Assembly (NCBI RefSeq): GCF_000002865.3
Contig: NW_001865057.1
Span: 6,173-29,921 of the forward strand
Direction: 5' to 3'
Length of the DNA stretch: 23,749 nucleotides
Source: Monosiga brevicollis MX1
Lineage: Eukaryota > Opisthokonta > Choanoflagellata > Craspedida > Salpingoecidae
Both the position numbers and the translations under genes were made by a program. Every line of letters begins with the position of its first letter. The first letter of the stretch is position 1. Below are positions 1 through 9,006 of this stretch, one piece after another. The notes beneath the pieces are model-generated. The model made no database searches. It was not told the DNA's origin and was given only the letters and a program-made list of their open reading frames with translations.

Positions 1-763
1 CCTCGCATGGCCATGGGCAGGTATGCCCTAGTTCACGCACCCTGGGTTCATCACTGGTTTCAAATCCTGGATCGCGTGGTTGGTCCCTCAACATCCTTAC
101 GCGCTGCCATGGCCAAGACCATGCTGGATCAGGTGCGCAGCTCGCCTACCATGGGCCACACACATCTGTCAAACCACACTGGGCTGGTCCGCTTGTGAAT
201 TGGTTCTACATTCTCGTTCAACCCACGGGCCCTTTTCCTCTTAGAGTATATCCATGCCCGTCATTCTTTTTGGAATGCTGGTCTACACTGGGTTCATGGG
301 CGGCCTTGATCTTGAGGCGGCCATTGCCCGTGCCCGCGAGAACCACGTTGCAGTCATGACAGGTGAGGATCTCAGCTTGTGGTGTTGGCATGGCACGGAG
401 CGAGATCAGGGTTTTGTGCGTAACAACGCAGCGCAATGCTCGGTTTACCTTTAGGGGCGGCCATGACATGGATCCCGGCCTTGACTATCAACTTTGCGCT
501 GGTTCCGCCCCACCTGCGCTTGCTCTTCATTAACATGGTCATGGTCAGTCGAACCGAATTCTTAAAGAAGCTCCCCATCCTGTTGAGTGTCTTTTCGTAC
601 ACGGGCGTTCAGGAGCCACACTGCACCTCTTTACTCACAATGCTGATTGGCGTGACGTTGTTGATGTACTTTTGTTCCCTTCTTGGACTGATTGCCGCAG
701 TGTGGGTTTGGGATTTTTATTAGTAAGATGGCAAACAAGAAGAGCGAGGAAGGGGAATCATAG
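1..763 (+). CDS. Mpv17/PMP22 family membrane protein, 5'-truncated (4 exons visible)
   Basis: Exons read as 1-132, 245-362, 455-543 and 701-763 (stop TAG 761-763); the phases (0, 1, 0) agree at all three introns. The first exon gives PWVHHWFQILDRVVGP followed by KTMLDQ, matching the family signature GPxxHxWYxxLd...K...DQ. Exon 2 supplies a hydrophobic segment (PVILFGMLVYTGFMGG), and exon 3 gives the core W.PALTINFALVPPHLRLLF, matching the family pattern WPxxQxxNFxxVPxxxR. The last exon ends FISKMANKK, where relatives have FWNxxLS. Family members are small four-helix proteins of the inner mitochondrial membrane or peroxisomes, possibly channels; which organelle applies cannot be told because the N-terminus lies left of the window. 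Intron 3 uses a GTCAGT donor. Reading straight through it without splicing would add a hydrophobic tail ending at 723, so the C-terminus is the least certain part. Confidence 0.8.
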
Positions 764-849
764 ATGCATCTGCACGCGCTCACAAGCAAGCACAGCTCGA
801 GCGATTGAAGCGATATGCAGGCAAAAAATGCTCTGAAACGGCCAGGCCC

Positions 850-2703
850 TCACGTTGGCGATGGCGCATCTGGGCCAGCCGACTCATTTCCTGAAGCTGA
901 CACGCCAGCGTCTTGTTTGGGTGTGGTCAATGTCGCGGCCTCTCTGAGCACGTCTGCTGCAGCTTGATTGAGCTTTGCGACGCTGGTGTCATCCACCATC
1001 TCATGTCTCACTGAGACAGAGAGCGATGCCGTGGATCTTGACGTTGACGATGAAGAGGATGATGATGATGATGATGTAGAACTTGAGCGAGATGCGCGTG
1101 CGCTGACGCTCATGCTGCCCGAGGCAGCTTTGTCAACCTGTGGTGTGTCGGCATTTTGCTGATCAGTGTCACCCTGAGCAATGAGCCCCTGCGCATCGCC
1201 GAGGAGTGTGGTAATATCAGCATTGTCAGAATTGATAGAAGTCTGTGCTTTATCGGCGTCTCGTTGCCATTGCTGGGCCAAATCGACGAGCGGCATGTCA
1301 GCATCGGCTGAAAGAGGCCCGTCATCGCCCGGTAATGCGCGGCTTGCAGTCAGGTCCTTAGGGTCCGAGTCGTGTTCAACCTTGGCATCGAGGGTCGCGC
1401 CTGGTTCCGAGTCTCCCTCGTTGATTTTTTGGATGGGCCACTTGCCGGCCGCGAGGTCTCGTAAAGTTTGTTCATCCAACCAGTCATCGGCAGCGTCACT
1501 GCAGTTTGATGCAGCGTCGCCGTCTGCGTGCAGGCCGGCTCCACGGGCGAGCTGCGCCTCGTCCATGGCTTGCTGCACGAGCAAATCAGCCTTTTCAGCC
1601 TCGGACAGATCTGCTTCCTGTTGAGCTGCATCATGCCAGTCGCTGACACGTGCATGTTGGATGACGCGCTGGCCACCCGAGACCTTGGCTAACCGTTCGG
1701 CAAGATCAGCTTCCGAAGATACATGGCCTTGTTGTGGACCTTGATGCCTGAGCCAAGATGAACATGAAAAAAAGGAGCATAAAAAGGGAGCCAATCAACA
1801 TGATTCGTGCCCCAGGCACGGCAAGGCAGTGGTCAGCGCGGTACCAAGCTGCTTATCTCATGTACATGCACGGGAGCAAACGAGCAAAAAAAGGAAACCA
1901 AGGGCTGCCATTAGCGCGGGTCATGTCGACGCACCCTCGCACTTGATCCAACCGCGCTTGCAGTCTTGCGCCCGCATCGACCGTCTTGTGGGCTGAGGCT
2001 GGTTGCGGTGACCTGTCGGCACGTAAGGCTTCCAAGCGTCGCTGCAGCTCGTCCATAGTGGGAATGGATGCTGGTTGCTCAAATGGAGCCGCGTCACCTT
2101 TCTGCGCTTGCGGCACGGAGGGTAGGGAAGACGAAGGAAGCGCCTGGTCACACGCTGAGTCAGTCTCAAGCATGATGTCTGCTTGAGGTGTGGGTTGCGA
2201 GGCATTGGCAGGCACATGTGTAGGATTGTGAGCTAGTTGTCGGGCTGGACTCAGAGCCTGGGGCTGAAAAGACCTTGAGCCCACACCACGACGCTCATAT
2301 TGCTCGCGCAGCCAGCGGGGAAGCTGATCCAGGTGCTGTTGCTGTTGCTGGCCTGCATGCTGCTGTTGAGAGGCTGACGCGACAGCTGCATTGGTGTTGT
2401 TTGCTGCATCGGGCGCCCGCATTTGGTTTGCACAGGTTGGGCAACAGCGTTTTGATGTGCTGTCAGTGCCGGACCCTCGGCTTTGCTGTGCGCATGCATG
2501 GCACAAGTAGCACCCGCAGACGGCACAGACACCCTATACATGAGCGCGCAGTTCAAGCTTCAGAGCAGCGATTGAACCACAGGTGCAGGAGGGCCGCTAC
2601 ACAAAGCCACGTGCTCGGACCCCACCAGGCTGTCTGTCCCACTGACCTCGCGGTTGGTGAGCCAGCCAAAAGGCCGCCGACAAACAGCACACGCCGATGG
2701 CAT
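850..2703 (-). CDS. ZFYVE19: ANCHR/ZFYVE19-like FYVE-variant zinc finger protein, 517 aa
   Basis: Three exons: 2703-2647, 2533-1935 and 1747-850 (stop TGA), phases 0 and 2. The start is the ATG that opens directly into MPSACAVCRRPFGWL. An eight-Cys finger spans residues 5-53: C5/C8, C22/C25, C30/C33, C50/C53, with the exact C..CG...C..C core of FYVE domains, but the basic R(R/K)HHCR segment is absent. Short amphipathic repeats follow (LQRRLEALRAD, LQARLDQVRG, LAERLAKVSG), resembling the MIM-like LxxRLxxL repeats of ANCHR, the abscission-checkpoint protein that binds VPS4 and CHMP4. The rest is low-complexity: a poly-Gln stretch near residue 80 and a long Ser tract near residue 420. The C-terminal B-box of vertebrate ANCHR is not seen. 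The family call rests on finger type and repeat layout, so another FYVE-like protein remains possible. The role in cytokinesis is inferred. Confidence 0.72.
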
Positions 2704-3080
2704 GTTTTGCTGCTCATCAATAAAATTTTTAACGCAAATGCAAGTGAGTTTACCACGAACAAGAACAAACCAGAATAGATGACATCGTTTAGTGAATCGG
2801 ATTTTTTTCGTTTTTTTTTTTTAAAAGGTGGTCAATTAATAGAATTTATCAGACCAGGAACTGGTCGTGAGCGAGATGGGAAATGAGGCATGTGCACAGC
2901 ACCGCTAGCTCAGTGCGGCAGACACGGCGCGTGCGTTGTGGTGCGGCCGACACTTGGAACCCGGTTTTGGTTCTGGTAGCCTGGGGGGACCAAGTGTGCA
3001 CATCAGAAGTAGCGAGGCACGAGCGAGAAGCCACTCCGCTATTGCGCATCACACAGAGCTTTGCCAAGCCACGAGGGCAC
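2704..3080. other. Intergenic spacer between RasGAP 3' end and ANCHR-like start
   Basis: About 377 bp between two minus-strand genes. It holds an AT-rich block with T runs near 2803-2822 and a GC-rich half. I see no ORF with coding character, no canonical AATAAA on the minus strand and no RNA gene. It presumably contains the RasGAP 3' UTR and the promoter of the downstream gene. Confidence 0.6.
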
Positions 3081-6000
3081 TTACTTCTTTTCCTCATGAA
3101 GCAAATACAAGCGTTGGGTCACGCTGACAAAGGTGCCCAGACCAGGGGTAACAGTTTTGTGTGTCTCAGCTTGCAGGGCCCCTTGTGCCTCAAGGCAGAA
3201 CTGATATACCTGTTCCATCGTCAAACGCAGTTCCGGACGCTCAAATCCCCGCAGTCGTGGGAAGCGCTCGCTCGATTCCCTGCCCCACGCAGCGTACGAC
3301 AAACATGAGGGCGACTTAAAGTGCGAAAAAGGGGCAACGGTTTAAAAAACAAAAAACAAACAAACAAAAGAGGTGGTCCCCTTGCCCAAACCTCCAGTTT
3401 AACAATTCACAGGGTGGCGTACCGTGTGCAAGGCCGACAACCCGGGGCCTCGTCATCCCGGCTAGCACAGCATGTCCAGGCTCCCGCATACAGGCCTGGG
3501 TGATACGTGGGGCTAAGCCCCATGTTGTTCTCGCAGTAGCGGCGCAAGGACAAAATCCATTCTGTGCGATCCACCGCGTTTTCGGCCGCCAGGTACAGAG
3601 GTTGTTGCTTGGCCAGCAGCACCTGAAAAGCAAACTATACAGATTGATGCCCATGCAGCACGTTGTATCAGTCAAGCGACCACCGTCTTTTTGTTCTTTC
3701 TTTGCGTCCATGACTAGACATGGCATACCTCGCCCAAAGCGTCTTCCTGGGCCAGCTCGACGCCAATAATGTCTTGAGGCGTAAATTTGCCCAGAGCCGG
3801 GCCACCTGCAGCGGATATGACAAGGACGGAAGCCGTTCAGATGCAGCACGGCCGAAATTGAGCTGGGAAGCGCCTGGATACTCATATCTCACCTTTATCC
3901 TTGTGATAAGATAGCCCTTCATTGCTGAGGATGACAAAGCGTCGCTTGAGGTTTTTGAGACCGCTCACGTTCATGCCCATGACGCTCTTCTTTCGACCAA
4001 GGCCTCGCTTGGTCAAGAAACTAGGTGGCATGTACGCACGATCAGAAAAAACCGCCCCAGCATTTCAAACATCAACCGACCCGTAAGCATACCCTTCTTT
4101 AATGACAGCCAGAAGGCTGCCGGCAGGCCGATATGCTGAGCTGAGTCGACGCGTTGCACTCTCCTGTGACAAAGACAAGGAATAGAAGAAGAAGAAGAAG
4201 AAGAAGAAGATAAAAAAAAAAAACAAAAAAAAAAAACAAAAAAAAAAAAACGTGAAACAACTGCAGAGTACGATGGAACGCTTTGGCCGCACGGCGGTCG
4301 CGGGGAGCAGGCCAATCGTACATGGTCCTTCAATGAGGACAATTTGTCTAGGAAAAAGCGAACCCGGCCACTCTGGCGCTCATGCACGTTCTTCAAAATG
4401 TCTTTCATAAAAGCCTCTTTCAGGTTGCTAATTGCAGGCAAGGCAGAGACACCTCGTTGAATAAAAAGAAAGGGCTGGGGATTGGGCGGCCCTTTGAAAG
4501 CGGGCATGCAAGTGCCGTACCTTTCGGTGCCAAGATTTCCCAGGCTTTGAACCAGCTTGGAAATCAGGGTGAGAGTGCGCTTGACGGCCGGCGTTGGAAT
4601 GACTTGGCAGAGGTCAAACGACTGCGGATTCTGCTCTCAGACATGTCGATGCATGCAGGTGGAATGCAATGACGCGGGAGCAACGGCGGACAATGGGGTG
4701 ACACCACGGTTAGAACGCATTTGCATTGCTCTCAGCGCGCCACAAAGAAATCTCTCGGACAACATGCTGGCTCATACGAGAATGGCGGCCGCAAAAAACC
4801 GAAGAAAGATAAAGCCGCTCACAGCCCGCAACGGTGTGGTGGAATCCTCTATCGAGATGGTAATTTGATCGGTGAACGGCAAAAATAACACAACAACGCA
4901 AAGCTCAAAAGACAGTGAAGTATTTCGGCATCGCCTTGTTGGCTGGGATGACACACCTGGAAATCTTTGGCGGGCTTTTGTTGCTATGGCCGTCATGATC
5001 ACTTTGATGTCATCGGTGACCATAGAGGTAGATGATACCATGTCGATCAAGGCCTGTTCAACCTGTTCGAACGTGTGATAGAGCAGGGGTCAGCGGCGCC
5101 AAGGGCTTAGGCCAAACGCAGAGCATCGGTGGCCAAATCTAGACAAGCAAGGATACATTTCATGCGTACGAGCTGCTTGAGTTGAAACTGGTTCTGCTCC
5201 AAGACGGCGGGTGAGCTCACAAGGTCAGGGTTGATCTCCAAAGCCACCTGTAACAAAAGGCCATACGATACAGACGATAAGACGGTCGGATCGAATGACG
5301 CAAATGTGTCAGGCCTATGGCCACCATACAAAATCCGCAGAGACTAACCTCATGAGTAAGGACTTCGTTGAGGACTTGACTGAGGGTGTACCACAACATG
5401 TTGCTGCCGTTCATGCGCAAATATTGTTCGACCACTTTGGTAGCCAAGGTGTTGCCACGGAATAGCGTGGGCGCGCTCGAACATTGATCGATGTCGTGTT
5501 GCGCCACCTTGATCGCAAACTCTATATCACGATCTATGGGCGAGTCCAGCAGGCAAATTTGAACAAGATGTTTTCACTCAGCGGTGCTTGCTGGGCTCGA
5601 TTATCACAGGGTCGCCCTACCAAGATGCTGGTATGCCAAGAGGAGGGTGCGAGCCAGCTTTTCCAAATTTTTAACCCGTTGGGCCAACTGCAGCACATCA
5701 TACGACCGGAGAGGTGAGAGTTTGTGCGGTCAAATCCAAGGCAGCAAGCGCCCCGTTTTGAAAGATACCTCTAGAATCGGCGACTCATGAAAGGGTTCAT
5801 ACTCCAAAGCTTCACGCAAAAATGTTTGCAAGCATCTGGTGAGAAGAGATGGAGACGATGATGTAAACAAGCAACATTGTCGTTAGCCCTTGCACGTCAT
5901 GTGCAGAATGTGGGAGCGTCTTTTTGACGAAGGAAGAAAAAAAAGATAAACCAAGAAACAAGGGAAAAAAAAAAGAGAAGAGAAGAGAAGAGAAGAGAAG

Positions 6001-8292
6001 AGAAGAGAAGAGAACAAAATCGAAAAACGAGCAACAAAACTCAAGGTATGATCCAACAGGTATGATCCAACATACTCGTAATTGTCAATGGGAAGTAGCT
6101 GCAACTCGGCCAGCACCGCCTTGATGCGCAAGGATCCAAGCTCAGGCAACACCTCCGCAGTCTCTTCTTTAACCTGCTGTAAGCATCAAAGACCAGTTCG
6201 ATTGAGCCACCCCTGAAGAATTTGAGGTGTGTGGCAATACTTTCTCTAGCAGGAGCAATACCTGTTGTTGCAGAGTTTCACTTTGAACGGCAAACCATTC
6301 ACCAAGAGCTCCCAGTGTGGAGGCAGCGCCCTCGCTCTTGCAACGTGTCGCACGCGTGGTAGCCTGCGGGTTATAACAATTCGTGTTTTCAGTGACTGCG
6401 CCGTTGTAATGCAAAACGTCCACAGACACAAGCCCTCAACCACAACCTACCAAGTGTTTGGACTCTATTGGTACCACTGAGAAGCCAAGAAGACGGTCAT
6501 CTTGATCTTCCAATGCTTGCCACACGGAAACGCGCACAACAGGTGCTACGCCTGTCGGCCAACAAAGCTTCATTTGATCCACAGCTGAATTGCCAATGGG
6601 GCCCCCAGAGTGAGCCAAAAAGATACGATCAATCCGGCTGGAAGAGTATTCCACTAGTCCAGAACCGCGTATTCGCTCACGATGGGTGGCCGCATACATG
6701 GGAGGGGAACGCACCAATCTGCTTGGGGGTGACGGGAAGAACAAAGGTTTCACACCAAATAGGGTCGCGATCACGTCGGAAAACTTTGGTGTGGCACACT
6801 TGCTGCGCAGCAAGCAACACATGAGAAGAAATCACAACGGGGTCTGGGGTGCAAAGCTAGGTGGCTTCCGGCGCGCCCATAAACAATAGAACAGAACAGG
6901 GCCAGCTGGGAAGAACAATAGCAGGAAGGGCATGGCATGCAAGTTGAAGCGCACGCACCTCGGCGTGTTTGTAAACAGCATCGGGCGTATGGAGATAGAC
7001 ACCGCTGACGGCGTTCTGATCTAGGGTAATCAGGGCATAGAGGTTCGGGAGCCTGAACGTGGCGCCCTCAATGATCATGATTTTTGCCATCAGAGTGTCT
7101 GGTGCCATGGCGGCGCGTTGGAACGCTGGCTCTTGAATGTCACGATGGGCTTGGATCTCGATGTCAATATTGACCTTGCCCATGACCTGAGAATCCCCCA
7201 AAGGCTGATTTGCGAGAGAGGCAAAGTCAGCCGGCTAGTCTGAGGCATGCGTGGCGGTACTGCACATGCATGGCGAAGCATTGCCAATCCGTGCAACTCT
7301 GGAAAAAAAAAGACAGCCCACTTTTACTCACTCGCAACGGCAGCCACTTGTCCAACGGGCCCTCGGCCAGCATTTCTCGCTTATCCAAGGTCACCTGTGA
7401 GCATCGCAGGAGATCCAATGCACGACCAAAGGCGGGGTCGAGTCAAGAACCAGGTGCCCAGGGCGGCCTGTAAAGTTGAGCCGAGTCTCACCATGGCAAT
7501 GGGTTCATCTTTGGTCCGCTCACTGCGCGCATATAGGACAAGCCGAATCTGTCGACAAACAAACAGTGAGGCCTCTTGCGAATGACAATTGGATGACCAC
7601 GTGCAAATAGGCGGCGGCGGTGAGCGAAACGCTTCTCGATACAGACCAGCTCAAAGTCCTCTGGGATCCGGACACGCACATCTTCCTGCCAAAATGGCCT
7701 GCCAAAATTGTGGGCCACACCGGATGAGCGGCAACTCACCATGAATCTACAGCCTCGCCTGGTGGGGATAAAGGTGATGTACGCAGGGGAAAGCCCAACC
7801 AGGGCCGACACGACTCACCGGTCCTCAGCTAGCGCGCGCGTGCTGGCAACCAGGTCACCATCAATCTGCAGTAGCACATAGTATTTGCATCCACTCTCTA
7901 ACGCATAGGCTTTGGGATTCCATTCCACTACGCCGAGAATCAACCATCAGAGGTCGAAACACAGGCCAAAACAGGGGAGCTGAAAAAGCTGTTTGCTCTC
8001 GCGTCGGGGCGTGGGTCGATGTTCACTTGACCGAGACGCGCAGTGTGCTTCTGTACATCTACGCTGAGACTTACCAACGTTGAGCTGCAAGTGACGGTCC
8101 CAGTCAACGCCATCAGTCCCATGAGCCAGCCGAGAAATGCTCTGGGCCGCTGCCAAAAGCTGAAAAGACACCAGATGTGACGGGTGTGAGACCAAAGCAT
8201 TCAAGCAAACTTGACCCAGGATGGCCATCAAGAATATTTTCTCTCGTTGGTTTACGCACCTGGTTGAGTGACTGCCCGCGTGTGACCGACAT
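3081..8292 (-). CDS. GAP1-family Ras GTPase-activating protein (C2-C2-RasGAP-PH-Btk), 832 aa, 24 exons
   Basis: Exons (high to low): 8292-8260, 8159-8075, 7927-7819, 7698-7647, 7548-7492, 7394-7332, 7204-6959, 6802-6715, 6551-6451, 6363-6262, 6173-6076, 5835-5769, 5687-5621, 5533-5349, 5247-5170, 5062-4957, 4848-4778, 4630-4521, 4427-4322, 4163-4093, 4020-3893, 3805-3729, 3622-3423, 3279-3081. All phases agree, total 2499 nt. C2A lies at about residues 31-133 and C2B at about 137-300. The RasGAP domain (about 375-600) has TLFRGNTLATK with arginine finger R415 and FIFLRFFAAAIL at 525-536. The PH domain starts at KEGFLTKRG (about 630), and the Btk zinc motif is H741, C751, C752, C762. This is the order and length of RASA2/RASA3/RASA4/RASAL1, which switch off Ras (and Rap) at the membrane. 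Both C2 domains lack the Asp clusters that bind calcium, so it looks RASA3-like. Exon 9 could start 33 nt earlier in the same phase. Confidence 0.9.
4184..4250. repeat. (GAA)9 plus A-run block in a RasGAP intron
   Basis: About nine GAA units (4184-4210) followed by three A-runs split by single C bases. It lies in the intron between 4322 and 4163. On the sense (minus) strand it reads as T runs and CTT repeats just before the TTTGTCACAG acceptor, so it may act as an extended polypyrimidine tract. Confidence 0.9.
5932..6014. repeat. Purine-rich tract with (GAAGA)n pentamer in a RasGAP intron
   Basis: A purine-only style stretch ends in about eight tandem copies of a GAAGA/AGAAG pentamer (5975-6014). 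It sits in the intron between exons ending at 6076 and starting at 5835. On the sense strand it is a pyrimidine-rich CTCTT repeat. Confidence 0.9.
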
Positions 8293-9006
8293 GACGTTGG
8301 AGTGCTAGGACCTTTGTGCTTTGGTATGTGGCCGTGTGGTCAAGGGGGCTGAAAGGGCCGAGGAACTGCGCCTAAGCTTGGCTCGGGGCGTGTGGCTCCT
8401 GAACCTTCACAGCTGCTTGTGTTAGCAAACCTGCCTTCCGAAGCCTCAGCCAAGCTGCACGGCTGAAGACCACACTGGTCAGACGTTAGTGTTCCCTCGA
8501 ACCAGTCCACCAGTGTGCCTACACCCACCCACCCACACACGCGCGCGCGTACACACACGCACACGCACTCACACACACCCTCACACGCGCACACCCGCCA
8601 ACCGCCAACGAGTTGTGGTGCATCCGACGCGATGCGCCAAATGGATCAAGAAACGTGACAATTCCAACATCGGATGTAACAACATTAAAAGCAACTCATG
8701 AACCAACACACATACGCACAACACACACAAGCACCAAGGGCATCATCAACAGTCCGCGCAACCATCTTGGACGAGCGGGTGTTTCGGGTTTGAGGATCAT
8801 CAATTATTTTCAACGCCAATGATGGCTTGAGGATGAGTATTCATAGCCTCGCAGAAAGGGCGGCATGCATCGTTGGTCTCGCTGCCATAGGGAAAAAAAC
8901 AAGCAAAAAAACAAACCAAAAAACAAACAAGCATTATCCCATATTGTTTTGGTTGCAGATCACAACGTGGTCATGCTTGCCAGCGCGAGTGATGAGCGCA
9001 CGTGGA
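8293..9006. other. Intergenic spacer between golgin 3' end and RasGAP start
   Basis: About 714 bp between two minus-strand genes. The part near 8891-8930 is A-rich (runs of A split by C), which would be U-rich in the golgin 3' UTR. The middle holds the alternating purine-pyrimidine tract at 8519-8600. Short ORFs here are low complexity or lack coding character. I see no further gene. Confidence 0.6.
8519..8600. repeat. Imperfect CA/CG alternating tract upstream of the RasGAP start
   Basis: Mostly CA/AC dinucleotides with a CGCGCGCG core around 8541-8549, about 230-310 bp upstream of the RasGAP ATG at 8292. Alternating CA and CG steps favour left-handed Z-DNA. Translations through it (CVCVCV on the minus strand, THTRT on the plus) are repeat artefacts. 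Confidence 0.8.

Noticed and set aside
968-1624. Plus-strand open frames opposite the ANCHR-like gene
   Set aside because: They mirror the minus-strand exon, including an Asp/Glu run opposite its Ser tract; splice phases and motifs support only the minus strand.
2903-2990. tRNA-like GCTAGCTCAGTGCGGCAGAC segment
   Set aside because: It resembles a D-arm, but there is no matching acceptor stem, anticodon arm or GGTTCGAATCC T-loop in the right place on either strand.
3316-3885. A 189-aa unspliced minus-strand frame in the RasGAP locus
   Set aside because: It runs through three introns; the PH-Btk exons in other frames match the family and join in phase.
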